The notes beneath the pieces are model-generated. The model ran no database searches. It saw only the letters and a program-made list of their open reading frames with translations, and had not been told where the DNA came from. A DNA stretch of 35,145 nucleotides from Treponema sp. (GTDB taxonomy: Bacteria > Spirochaetota > Spirochaetia > Treponematales > Breznakiellaceae), in the NCBI GenBank assembly GCA_031268975.1, contig JAIRWM010000051.1:1-35145 (forward strand), in the 5' to 3' direction. Shown piece after piece: positions 1-8,288 of this stretch (its first letter is position 1; each line of letters starts with the position of its first letter). A program made the position numbers and the translations under genes.

Positions 1-1382
1 TGAAAACAGCCCTTCTTCACTATCACCTGAGGCCCGGCGGGGTTACCACGGTCGTACTGCGTCAGGCTCGGGCGCTGCTTGAGGCGGGCGACGAGGTTGT
101 GGTATTCAGCGGCGAGGGACCGGCTTCTCCCGGGTGGGCGGATATTCCGGTAACGGTTATCCCGGAACTGCACTACGACGCGTGGCGGCCGGCTGCGGGG
201 CAGGACCTCGCGGACGCCCTGTCGCGGGCGCTGGGCCGGGACGCCGGTGTTGTGGTGGTTCACAATCCCCTGATACGGAAAAACAGCGCCCTGCTTGGCG
301 CGCTTGCCGAACTTGGGGGGCGGGGGGAAAAGCTACTCCTTCAAAACCACGACCTTGCGGAAGATTTCCGGCCCGATGTGTATTCAGGGGGGGGGTACCC
401 GGAAAACTGCCACTATGCGGTAATCAACAGCCGGGACTACGGCTTTCTGCTTGAGTCAGGGCTTACAGAAGCGGGGCTTCACCTTATCCCCAACGAAGTC
501 AGCCCCATATCCTTCGATCCCGGCCATGAACGCAGGCGGTATCTGTACCCGGTGCGGGGCATCAGGCGGAAAAATCTGGGCGAGGCGCTGCTGCTTTCGC
601 TTTTTATTCCTCCCGGCAGAACCGTCGCCATTACCCAGCCGCCGACCACGGACAAAGATTCCCGGGTGTACCGCCGCTGGAAAGACCTCGCTTTGGAACT
701 GGAACTTCCCGTTGAATTTGAAGTTGGGTTACGCGAGGAGTTTTCCCGCGTTTTGGGAAGCGCCTTTGCCGTAATCACCTGTTCAATAAAAGAGGGCTTC
801 GGCTTTTCCTTTCTTGAACCCTGGACAGCAGGCCTTGCCGTTACCGGACGGCGCATTGACTATGTATGCCGTGATTTTGAAAAGAACGGAATCCGCTTTG
901 ACGGATTCTACGACAGCCTTGCCCTTCCCGTCTGCGGCGCGACAAAAGACTATCCCCGGCGTTTTCGGGAAAAGCTGGAACGGGCGGCGCGGGGCCTGTA
1001 CGCCGCGTTCGGCATGGATCCGCCGGAGCAAGCCGAGGGGCCGCAAAGCGGCGATGGTATCCCGGACTTCGGCGCGATGGATGAAGAACTACAGGAAGAT
1101 TTTATCCGGGCCGCCGCCGGTGACTCGGGGCTCCGGAACGCCGCCGGCGAACTCAATCCGTTTTTGCGGACGCTCCCGGAATGGGAACCAGGTCCCGCCC
1201 TTGTGGCGGCAAACCGCGCGGCCGTGCTTGCCGCGTATTCGCGGGAGCGGCTTGTCCGGATACTCCGGGAAAGCTGCCGGAAGGCGCAGCGTCCGGTTAC
1301 GCAGTCAATATCGCCGGGCGTTCTTCTAAAACGGTTTCTCGATCCGTCCCGGTTTTTCCTTGTCGGCATCGCCAATGACTGA
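1..1382 (+). CDS. GT4-family glycosyltransferase (start codon cut by window edge)
   Basis: Retaining GT-B glycosyltransferase of the GT4 type, expected to transfer a sugar from a nucleotide-sugar in the cytoplasm; acceptor unknown. The window opens with TG AAA ACA, so the start codon is almost certainly an ATG whose A lies just outside; this adds 33 residues to the first internal GTG at 99 and gives about 460 aa. The N-terminus HYHLRPGGVTTVV is the glycine loop typical of the GT-B acceptor domain. The C-terminal half carries EGFGFSFLE (E265 and E273), the EX7E motif of GT4 enzymes. The stop overlaps the next gene by 8 nt, so the pair is co-translated. Substrate cannot be told from sequence. 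Family confident, role not. Confidence 0.82.
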   Translation, partial: KTALLHYHLRPGGVTTVVLRQARALLEAGDEVVVFSGEGPASPGWADIPVTVIPELHYDAWRPAAGQDLADALSRALGRDAGVVVVHNPLIRKNSALLGALAELGGRGEKLLLQNHDLAEDFRPDVYSGGGYPENCHYAVINSRDYGFLLESGLTEAGLHLIPNEVSPISFDPGHERRRYLYPVRGIRRKNLGEALLLSLFIPPGRTVAITQPPTTDKDSRVYRRWKDLALELELPVEFEVGLREEFSRVLGSAFAVITCSIKEGFGFSFLEPWTAGLAVTGRRIDYVCRDFEKNGIRFDGFYDSLALPVCGATKDYPRRFREKLERAARGLYAAFGMDPPEQAEGPQSGDGIPDFGAMDEELQEDFIRAAAGDSGLRNAAGELNPFLRTLPEWEPGPALVAANRAAVLAAYSRERLVRILRESCRKAQRPVTQSISPGVLLKRFLDPSRFFLVGIAND

Positions 1383-2265
1383 CGCGGAAAGACGGCTGTG
1401 CGTAAAAATAATCGCGGAACGCTCTTCTCCCCTTTTCCCCCTTCCGCCTGAATTGCCCCCTCCCTGGGACACGTTTTCAAGCGATTTCCCGGCGGGGATC
1501 AAGGCGTTTATTTTCGACCTCTACGGAACCCTTTTTATCTCGGGCGCGGGAGAAATAGCCGCCCGGCGGGAAACTCCGCCTGAAAGCGGCTCGTCTGTCC
1601 GGGCAGGCGCTCTGGAACCCATGACCGCGTTTTTCCGCGCGAAGGTCGCGGCGGCCCATAAAACGGCAAAGGCCGGGGGCCGCACGTTCCCTGAAATCCG
1701 CGTGGAGGAAATCTGGGCCGGCTATGACGGCTCCGTTCCCGCCGGGCTGGGACAGAGCCGTTCCCCCGTGGAGCTTGCCCTGCGCTACGAACTTGCCGTG
1801 AACCCGGTTTATCCCATGCCCGGCGCGGCGGAAACCATAGCGGCCCTGCGCCGGCGGGGTTTTACGCTGGGCATAATTTCCAACGCCCAGTTTTTTTCCC
1901 CCCTCCTTTTCGAAGCGTTTTTCGGACGGACTCCGGCGGAAATGGGCTTTGATCCGCGCCTTCTTGTCTGGTCGTTTGAGCAGGGCGAAGCAAAGCCCTC
2001 CGTCCGGCTTTTTGAAAAAACGGCGGCAGTCCTCGGGACACAGGGCATAGAACCCGGCGAAGCGGTCTATATCGGGAACGACATGAAAAACGACATTGTT
2101 CCCGCGGCAGCGGCCGGCTTTAAAACCGCCCTTTTCGCGGGAGACGGCCGTTCCCTGCGTCTGCGGGAGATGCTTCCGATCCGCGCGGGGGGGGACGGCG
2201 GGGCGGAGAACCTGATACCGTCCGTAGTTATACGGGATTTACAATCCCTCACGGAAATCCGATAA
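1375..2265 (+). CDS. HAD-superfamily hydrolase
   Basis: Haloacid-dehalogenase superfamily hydrolase, 296 aa. Motif I is FIFDLYGTLF with nucleophile D48; the second acidic residue usual in phosphatases (DxD) is Tyr here, as in dehalogenase-type and some other HAD enzymes. Motif II is GIISNAQ, motif III the Lys of EAKPSVRLF, motif IV YIGNDMKNDI. A helical cap of about 100 residues sits between motifs I and II, and about 45 residues precede motif I. I chose ATG 1375 over an in-frame TTG at 1360 because it is the stronger codon and gives a normal 8-nt overlap with the glycosyltransferase. Possible role in processing a phosphorylated product of that enzyme is inference only. Confidence 0.8.
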   Translation: MTDAERRLCVKIIAERSSPLFPLPPELPPPWDTFSSDFPAGIKAFIFDLYGTLFISGAGEIAARRETPPESGSSVRAGALEPMTAFFRAKVAAAHKTAKAGGRTFPEIRVEEIWAGYDGSVPAGLGQSRSPVELALRYELAVNPVYPMPGAAETIAALRRRGFTLGIISNAQFFSPLLFEAFFGRTPAEMGFDPRLLVWSFEQGEAKPSVRLFEKTAAVLGTQGIEPGEAVYIGNDMKNDIVPAAAAGFKTALFAGDGRSLRLREMLPIRAGGDGGAENLIPSVVIRDLQSLTEIR

Positions 2266-2270
2266 TTAAA

Positions 2271-2513
2271 ATGATGTTTACACCGGAATTATTGCGTCTT
2301 GTTGTCAGGTTAGTCGGTTCCTGGCAGGTAATAGCGGTTACCGTCGTACTGATTCTCTATTTCACGCTTGTCTCGTATGTGGCCCGGCTTTACCACAGGC
2401 CCGGATCGTTTTCCTTTACGCCAAAACCGAAAAAGCAAAAACCGGGAAAAGCCCCTCCGCCCGACACGGAGGAAGATGTAAACGATGAAGAGCTCGGCCT
2501 GGAAGAGGAATGA
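2271..2513 (+). CDS. Small single-pass membrane protein, unknown function
   Basis: 80 aa. One hydrophobic segment (about residues 17-38, SWQVIAVTVVLILYFTLVSYV), then a basic, proline-rich stretch and a strongly acidic tail (EEDVNDEELGLEEE). No family recognised. It begins 5 nt after the HAD gene and is probably the third gene of that operon. Its stop is only 1 nt from the stop of the convergent recQ gene, leaving no room for a terminator between them. Coding status rests on the sensible membrane topology, the operon position and the lack of any competing ORF. Confidence 0.6.
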   Translation: MMFTPELLRLVVRLVGSWQVIAVTVVLILYFTLVSYVARLYHRPGSFSFTPKPKKQKPGKAPPPDTEEDVNDEELGLEEE

Positions 2514-2514
2514 T

Positions 2515-4098
2515 CTACAGGCTGATTTTCCCCTTCCACGGGAAATGCCGCCGTACCGTGAGCTTTCCCAGTTTGACAAGCAGCGATACCGCGTGTTTCG
2601 CTTCTTCCTCGGACCAGGCGGCCCCGTTCGATCCGGCCAATACTCCCGGCGCTTCTCCCACAGTGTAACAGCGGTTGTTCCGGCGGAAAAAATCCAAAAG
2701 GCTCTGTTCTTCCCGGCAGCGGGGGGAAGCTTCTCCCGAACAGACGTCGCAGCAGTTCTTTTCAGGATGTTCAGGGCCGGGCCCCGGAAAACGGTAATCC
2801 ATAAGATCCATCAGCGCCTGCCGCCTGCATTTTTGTACATTCCGGGCGTATGCAAGGAGCTTTTGTACCCGCGCTTTATTTTCCTCCGACCCCGCCCTTG
2901 CAAGCACGAGCGCGTCTTCTTCTCCCCACAACAGCACGGCCAGGGACGGCTGTCCGTCCCTGCCCGCCCGGCCCGATTCCTGCAGATACGCCTCGGCGGA
3001 AGGAGGGCAGTCGCGGTGTATCACCGTCCGTATATCGCCCCGATCAATCCCCATTCCGAAGGCGCAGGTCGCGACAAGGATAATTTTATCATTTTCAAAA
3101 AACCATTTTTCAATATCGGACCGTTCCTCTCTGCTTAATCCCGCGTGATAAAACCGCACGTTCTGTCCAAACCAGTACCGCAGATACCGGGCAAGTTTTT
3201 CGGTTCCCTCCCGTGAAGAACAAAACACAATGGCCGGAAGCGCGTTCTTCAAGAGAATATCCCGTACCGCAAGTTCCCGCAGCAGCGCTCCCCTGGCGGT
3301 GTATGTTATGTTGCTCCTATCGGGGTTTCCCACAATCCGGTTGACGGTAAATTCCGGCGGAGTCCCGCCGAATATATAGCGCTCGATTTTTTCAAGCACC
3401 GGGGCGCTTGCCGTGGCGGTAAAAGCCGTAACCAGCGGCAGGGGAAAGCCTGTTTCCCCCGGCCCGGAAGCCGCCTCAGGCCGCGCCGCAGCCTCAGGCC
3501 GCGCGGCCGCCGCGATCTCCGCGATACGGAGATACGAGGGCCGGAAACTTTCACCCCATTCGCTGACGCAATGAGCTTCATCAATAACCATGTGTACGAT
3601 GTTTAAACCGGGAAGAATGTCCATCATTGCGGGTGTCAACAATACTTCCGGATTCGCGATAACAAAACGCCGCTGTCCGCTTTGTATGCTTCGGATCAGC
3701 TCGCGCCGTTCATCCGCGTCTTGTCCGCCCCGGAAAAGAACGGGAACCAGGGAAGCCTCGCCGGTTTTTTCGGCCAGGCTCCCAAGCCGCCGCTGTTGAT
3801 CCGCCATGAGGGACAGGATCGGATAAATCACCAGGGTTACCCCGTCAAACAGCATGGCGGGAAGCTGGAAGCACAGTGATTTTCCCGCTCCCGTGGGTAA
3901 TATGACAATTTGCCGGCCCGCCGTCTGCCTGTCCGTGGTTTCAACATCCGGCCCGGTTTTCAGCGCGCTAAAAGCTTCAAGTATGTTCGAGATAACAAGC
4001 CGTTGATAGGGAAAAAGGTACTCAATACCGAAATACCGCTTTGCCGCGGCGGACAACATGTCCCTTTCCGCCGGGCCGCCCTCATCAGCAAAAACCAT
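2515..4098 (-). CDS. recQ: RecQ-like ATP-dependent DNA helicase
   Basis: Superfamily 2 3'-5' DNA helicase of the RecQ family, 527 aa, acting in recombinational repair. Visible in order: Walker A LPTGAGKSLCFQLPA, motif Ia YPILSLMADQ, DEAH box VIDEAHCVSEWGESFRP, motif III TAFTATA, and motif VI QESGRAGRDG. Then a RecQ-type zinc module (CRRQALMDLMDYRF, CCDVC). The C-terminus is short and no HRDC domain is seen; E. coli RecQ is about 80 residues longer. A low-complexity insert rich in AAARPEA repeats lies between motifs II and III. ATG 4098 has a strong Shine-Dalgarno (AAAGGAGG, 8-9 nt upstream). It probably belongs to the transcript starting near 6430. Confidence 0.9.
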   Translation of the reverse strand: MVFADEGGPAERDMLSAAAKRYFGIEYLFPYQRLVISNILEAFSALKTGPDVETTDRQTAGRQIVILPTGAGKSLCFQLPAMLFDGVTLVIYPILSLMADQQRRLGSLAEKTGEASLVPVLFRGGQDADERRELIRSIQSGQRRFVIANPEVLLTPAMMDILPGLNIVHMVIDEAHCVSEWGESFRPSYLRIAEIAAAARPEAAARPEAASGPGETGFPLPLVTAFTATASAPVLEKIERYIFGGTPPEFTVNRIVGNPDRSNITYTARGALLRELAVRDILLKNALPAIVFCSSREGTEKLARYLRYWFGQNVRFYHAGLSREERSDIEKWFFENDKIILVATCAFGMGIDRGDIRTVIHRDCPPSAEAYLQESGRAGRDGQPSLAVLLWGEEDALVLARAGSEENKARVQKLLAYARNVQKCRRQALMDLMDYRFPGPGPEHPEKNCCDVCSGEASPRCREEQSLLDFFRRNNRCYTVGEAPGVLAGSNGAAWSEEEAKHAVSLLVKLGKLTVRRHFPWKGKISL

Positions 4099-4171
4099 AT
4101 CCGCCTCCTCCTTTTATAAGGCGCGGATACGGGTTCTGCTTTAATTCATTACAGAGTAAATCGGCGCTTCC

Positions 4172-5854
4172 TTAGAAGGCGTATCCGACACATACAAGAG
4201 CTATCATCCTCAGCGGGTCCGGGTTGTCGTTCAGGTGAAGCAAATTGTACTGGAACGCGGCCCCGGCGTAGAGTCCCGGCACAGCGGCGGCGGTGAATCT
4301 CACCCCTGCCTGCGCCGACGCGATAAGCGGAAAGCCCATGTCGCTTTTGATCGAGCTGTAGGTTCTGTCGTCATGATACCCAAGGCCGAAGGTTATGTAC
4401 GGACTTATGGCGACCGACGACAGTTTCACGTCAAGCTGGCCCTTAAAAAAGAAATCCACTTCCGTTATGTCGGAGCCGACATACACCCGGAGGCCCGCGT
4501 ACCGGAGAAACGATACCGCTCCGTAAAGGGCGGGGCCTTTCCCGAGAAGCTGGGCGTATCCCGCCTCGACGGCGATGGTGCTTTCGGTCCTGAGCCGGGC
4601 GGACTGTTCCCGTTTTGCTTCTTTTTCGGCGACAAGGTTTTTGTTTCCGGCGGCGATTTCGCCGAATGTCCTAATCCGCCATACTCCGTATTCCCGAACC
4701 CATTTTGAACTGACATCTTTCCCGTTTATCGTAAAGACAACTTCATATTCCTCGGACGCGCCGGAAACATTCGAGATAACGGCTTTAATCGCCCCCTGCC
4801 CCCGGATGTTGTTTTCAATGGTCCAGGCTACCGCGTACCCCATGGCGCCCACAACACTGTCTTCGAACTTGTCGGCAAAACTCTGCAGTACCGTGCGGGG
4901 CGCTTTCTCAAACAGTTCCGATGTGGCGTATTCGGCGTTTTCACCGATACAGGCGGCGGAAAGAAACCCGGCAATGTGGGGATACACGGCCTTGTTTCCG
5001 CCGAGCCCTTCGGCAAATTTCGCAAGCCGCGCGTCCAGGGCGGCGCGGAAACTTTCCGGATTGGGGTTAAGGGCCGAGTCGACAAACTGCCGGGTTGTAT
5101 TGGCCGGAACGGCATAGTTTGCCGCCTGCCGCCATAAGGCGCTTAAGGTATTGATCCCCGCGACCGCGTATCCGGCGGGGACATTTCGTTCCTGAACAAG
5201 CAGCGGGCCGCCGGAATTGCCCGGATCGACCTGGGCCGTGTGCTGAATGAACGGCCCCATAAGCGTATCGTCGTCAAAACTTTTGGGGAAGCGGACGCTT
5301 GCGTTGGATACCATGCCCCTGCCAAACTGCCAGATTGTCGTCGTTCCCATTCCGGGAAAGCCCGCCGAAAACACGTCTTCGCCTTCTTCCACGGGACGGG
5401 AAAGAAAAGCGAGCCCCGTGTCTACAGGCTTGTCGCCCGGAGCGAATGCCAAAATGGCAAGATCCGATTCTTCGTCGTCGGCGATAACTTTAAGGCCGTC
5501 GTAGGTTTTTTTGAAACCGTCCTGGCGTTCAAAAGTAACGGAAAGACTATACGCCTGCGCAATGACGTGATGATTGGTAATGACATAGTTCTGTCCGGCC
5601 CCGTCGCTGACAATAAAACCTGAACCGGTTGCGCCTTTCAGGAAAAGATCAATGGCCTTGACCGCGTCGGATTCTCCGTCTTCGGCAAGCTCGGCCTTGA
5701 CTTTTTCAAAATAAGAGACGATATCGGGATGATACGTTTGATTGATAAGCCCGACATAATCGCGAAGAGCCCCCGCGGAAGGCGCCTGTGTCTGGGCAAA
5801 CACGGCACAGCCGGCCGAAACCAAAATAAAAAACAATACCACGCTACGCTTCAT
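4172..5854 (-). CDS. Secreted trypsin-like serine protease fused to a C-terminal beta-barrel-like domain
   Basis: 560 aa. Residues 1-20 are a signal peptide (cleavage about VFA/QTQ). Residues 75-235 are a trypsin-like domain of the HtrA/S1C type with a complete triad: H96 in VITNHHV, D131 in ESDLAIL, S214 in DPGNSGGPLL. About residues 285-395 form a region ending GVWRIRTFGE that resembles SnoaL/NTF2-like folds (weak). Residues about 425-560 alternate hydrophobic and polar residues with aromatic and glycine pairs and end in Phe (GYAF), as outer-membrane barrels do. No PDZ domain is seen. Inference: a protease tethered to or inserted in the outer membrane. ATG 5854 has AAGGAGG. It lies 54 nt after the lipoprotein gene. 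Confidence 0.8.
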   Translation of the reverse strand: MKRSVVLFFILVSAGCAVFAQTQAPSAGALRDYVGLINQTYHPDIVSYFEKVKAELAEDGESDAVKAIDLFLKGATGSGFIVSDGAGQNYVITNHHVIAQAYSLSVTFERQDGFKKTYDGLKVIADDEESDLAILAFAPGDKPVDTGLAFLSRPVEEGEDVFSAGFPGMGTTTIWQFGRGMVSNASVRFPKSFDDDTLMGPFIQHTAQVDPGNSGGPLLVQERNVPAGYAVAGINTLSALWRQAANYAVPANTTRQFVDSALNPNPESFRAALDARLAKFAEGLGGNKAVYPHIAGFLSAACIGENAEYATSELFEKAPRTVLQSFADKFEDSVVGAMGYAVAWTIENNIRGQGAIKAVISNVSGASEEYEVVFTINGKDVSSKWVREYGVWRIRTFGEIAAGNKNLVAEKEAKREQSARLRTESTIAVEAGYAQLLGKGPALYGAVSFLRYAGLRVYVGSDITEVDFFFKGQLDVKLSSVAISPYITFGLGYHDDRTYSSIKSDMGFPLIASAQAGVRFTAAAVPGLYAGAAFQYNLLHLNDNPDPLRMIALVCVGYAF

Positions 5855-5908
5855 ATCTGTATCCTCCTTGTCTTGTAAAACACCTTTTCCGGGACAGTCT
5901 CAAGTCCA

Positions 5909-6403
5909 CTACAGCTCCCCAAGTTTCCAGCTCTTTACCGCGCCGTCAACCCTGCCCGGAGAACCGGTCTGCGAAGCGGTTTCCCAAATCGCCACGCCGT
6001 ATTCGGTTTTCCCAAAAATAAAACCGTGGTCTTTTGTATAATTGGCTACGGTATATTCCTTTCCCGGTTCAAACGTATATTTGAGTGAAATGTCATCTCC
6101 GGTAATATGATACGATGTATTGCCCCTGCCTATGTTGACCCAGTAATTAAAAAGTATTGTCATTTCCCCGGCAGGCAGGGTAATCTTGTTAACCCGCCAT
6201 TTGTCGTTTGGATACCAGTTGGCATTAACGTCAATCCCGTTATACTCCAGCACCGCCAGGCCGCTGCCAAACACGACCAGAACGCTTTGATCCGGAGGAA
6301 TTGTTTCGTCATAGGTAAAGACACCCGGCGAAGTTCCACAGCCCGCCGCCAGCAGCGCCGCACCCAAGACAACTGCCATAGCGGCGGTTTTTTTCACACT
6401 CAC
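5909..6403 (-). CDS. Lipoprotein, paralogue of the one at 22237-22704
   Basis: 164 aa. Signal peptide with lipobox LAAGC (C22), so expected to be lipidated and exported. The mature part contains IPPDQSVLVVFGS, LPAGEMTILF and FEPGKEYTVANYTKDHG. The same three landmarks (VPPGESAKIAFV, VPAGAAEFAG, LEAGKEYWAWGGY) occur in the same order in the lipoprotein at 22237-22704, so the two are paralogues of a family I cannot name. Start is GTG 6403, with GGGAG 7 nt upstream; a second GTG at 6397 is possible but too far from the ribosome site. It is the first gene after the promoter at 6433-6461. Confidence 0.75.
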   Translation of the reverse strand: MSVKKTAAMAVVLGAALLAAGCGTSPGVFTYDETIPPDQSVLVVFGSGLAVLEYNGIDVNANWYPNDKWRVNKITLPAGEMTILFNYWVNIGRGNTSYHITGDDISLKYTFEPGKEYTVANYTKDHGFIFGKTEYGVAIWETASQTGSPGRVDGAVKSWKLGEL

Positions 6404-6432
6404 TGTTTACTCCCATTAAACGCGGATAATGT

Positions 6433-6461
6433 ATTATACCCCCACTTTCAGAAAAATTCAA
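6433..6461 (-). promoter_or_regulatory. Sigma70-type promoter for the lipoprotein-protease-recQ transcript
   Basis: On the minus strand a perfect TATAAT (6438-6433) follows TTGAAT (6461-6456) with a 17-nt spacer. The predicted start near 6426 leaves a leader of about 23 nt with the GGGAG site before GTG 6403. Confidence 0.75.
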
Positions 6462-6574
6462 TACAATCATTCCCCTTTTTCGACTTCTTTGACCGCGCGG
6501 TTATTGTACGTTTGGTTCATTTTACGGTCACGTTTAGCCCGGAGGGGCGGGTATGTACCCGCTACGAAACAGCC

Positions 6575-6937
6575 CTACTGTATTTCCAGAAAAAGCGCGA
6601 GGATGACGGCGGCGAGGGCGAAAAAAGCCAGTATGTAGACCCACACGGGGAGGCCGGAAATCAAAAACCGGCGGGGCGGTTTTTCCCTGCCGCGCGGCGC
6701 CTGACGCCCGGGTACGGCGGAGCCGCCGCCGGGGGCCGCGCAATATCCGCAGACAGGGCAGCCTTCCCTGAACAGCCATTCGGCGGCGGTAAAGCCGCAG
6801 GAAGGGCAGCGCACCGATTCAAAGACCCGGCCGCAGGACGGGCAGTGCGCGGCGCCGCGGTTTACTTCGGCCCCGCAGTTCTCGCAGAAAAATCGGGCGC
6901 CGGGTTTGCCTCCGCCCGAGGCTGTGCGATCAGCCAT
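6575..6937 (-). CDS. Double zinc-ribbon protein with C-terminal membrane anchor
   Basis: 120 aa. Four CxxC knuckles (CENCG, CPSCG, CPSCG, CPVCG) in residues 18-65 make two zinc ribbons. A proline/arginine-rich linker follows, then a single hydrophobic segment near the C-terminus (VWVYILAFFALAAVILALFL), so the zinc domain should face the cytoplasm from a tail anchor. Function unknown. Its ATG shares one base with the stop of the FmdB-type gene (TAATG), so the two small zinc proteins are translationally coupled. Confidence 0.75.
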   Translation of the reverse strand: MADRTASGGGKPGARFFCENCGAEVNRGAAHCPSCGRVFESVRCPSCGFTAAEWLFREGCPVCGYCAAPGGGSAVPGRQAPRGREKPPRRFLISGLPVWVYILAFFALAAVILALFLEIQ

Positions 6938-7296
6938 TAACCCGCGGCTTTGGAGGAAGATCCATTTCCGGAAGATGCGCTGTCTTTCCCGGCGGAGGAA
7001 GCGCCGGCCGCGGGACAGGCGGAAGATCCGGACGCGCCGCCGGCCGGGCAGGATGAACAGGCGGAATCCGCTTTTTTTTCATCGGGCTTTTTCGGATTTT
7101 TACCTGAGGAAGATCCGGCTTTTTTATCGGTTACATAGAATCCGGATCCTTTAAAAATAACCCCGCTCCCGCCGTTGATGAGCCGCCGTATTTCTTTGCC
7201 GCATTCAGGACATTCCTTCAGCGGATCATCGCGCATACTCTGAAAAGCCTCAAAACTGTATCCACAGCTTTTGCATTCATATTCGTAGGTAGGCAT
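6937..7296 (-). CDS. FmdB-family zinc-ribbon regulatory protein
   Basis: 119 aa. The N-terminus MPTYEYECKSCGYSFE and the second pair CPECGKEIRRLI are the FmdB / CxxC_CxxC_SSSS signature, including IFKGSGFYVTD, the conserved tail of that domain. Residues 60-119 are a low-complexity Ser/Ala/Gly tail with an extra CSSC pair. FmdB was named as a putative regulator of formamidase expression, but most members have no proven role. It lies 8 nt after the lipoprotein gene 7305-8288 and overlaps the next gene by 1 nt, within the ileS operon. Confidence 0.85.
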   Translation of the reverse strand: MPTYEYECKSCGYSFEAFQSMRDDPLKECPECGKEIRRLINGGSGVIFKGSGFYVTDKKAGSSSGKNPKKPDEKKADSACSSCPAGGASGSSACPAAGASSAGKDSASSGNGSSSKAAG

Positions 7297-7304
7297 TTTT
7301 CCCT

Positions 7305-8288
7305 CTAACTTCCCTGAGAATATACAGACAACGTATTAAAAAGTAAAGCCAAGTCCCTTCCGTCCATGCTCCCCGTGTTGAGTATCAGAGTTCTGCCGTC
7401 CTGTTCGGGAGCTCTGGAAAGAAAGACTCCCACAAGGCTCGCGAAATCGGCGCCGCCTTCCATGGCGGACAAATCAATGAAGGCCATAGCCAGGCGCGCC
7501 GTGGCGAATATTCGGGCAATGGCGGCGGCCTGGCTTCCACTGGCGGTTTCAAGCCGCAGTGTCGCCCGGTACAAAGCGGCGTCTGGGTTTTCCGCCGCGC
7601 TTTCCTCCGTGCCGGCCGCGGGCTGCCGGTACACCCCAAAGACAAGCTTCTCTGCGGGAATCCGCAGCGGGATCCCCAGCGCCGAGATAATTCTGTCAAG
7701 CGCGCCGCCGGGATTCTCCATCCACCCGGAAAGGACCGCGCCTTCCCGGAGCGAAGCAAGGCCGGCGGGACGTTCGGCGCCCGGAGCTGCGGCAAACGGA
7801 TCGGCGTCGGAGATATAGGCCCGCGACGCGCCAAGGTAAACCGAAAGGGAAGATTTTTCCGAATGCCAATAGTTTATTCCCGACGCGGATTTTGTTTTGC
7901 TCCAGTCCCTGTTTGTGCTGAAAAACATACCGCCACGCCTGCTGGGATACCTGCCGCTCGCGGCGGCGAGAAAACGCCGGGGGCCCGTACTGTAAAGGGC
8001 TGCGGTTACCGAATCTGTCATATCAAGAAATTCCGAGATTTCCCCGCCGCTCATGTTTCCCAAAAAAAGCCTGTCCAGTATGGGCCGGGCTGACGCTACG
8101 TCGGCGTTAAAGTAAATATCCGCGCCGGGGGCCATAAACGCGAAGCTGTCGGCGCGATCCGAGTAGAACGCTTCCGGTTTCGGGGAAGATTTGCAGCCGG
8201 AAAGAAAAAGGCATCCGGCGGCAAAAAGATAGCCGGCGGCAAAAAGCAGGCAACTGAAATTCAGCTTTTCGCTATTTTTACGTACCAT
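7305..8288 (-). CDS. Lipoprotein of unknown function
   Basis: 327 aa. Signal peptide with lipobox FLSGC (C32; an earlier FAAGC at C26 is an alternative). The rest has no motif I recognise; it mixes helices and strands and contains repeated ALYS/ALYR and LFLG/LFNT elements but no barrel end. ATG 8288 has AGGAGA 7 nt upstream and lies inside the 3' end of ileS, giving a 28-nt overlap in another frame, so it depends on the ileS transcript. Coupling of an envelope lipoprotein to a tRNA synthetase seems to be an operon convenience rather than a functional link. Confidence 0.7.
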   Translation of the reverse strand: MVRKNSEKLNFSCLLFAAGYLFAAGCLFLSGCKSSPKPEAFYSDRADSFAFMAPGADIYFNADVASARPILDRLFLGNMSGGEISEFLDMTDSVTAALYSTGPRRFLAAASGRYPSRRGGMFFSTNRDWSKTKSASGINYWHSEKSSLSVYLGASRAYISDADPFAAAPGAERPAGLASLREGAVLSGWMENPGGALDRIISALGIPLRIPAEKLVFGVYRQPAAGTEESAAENPDAALYRATLRLETASGSQAAAIARIFATARLAMAFIDLSAMEGGADFASLVGVFLSRAPEQDGRTLILNTGSMDGRDLALLFNTLSVYSQGS

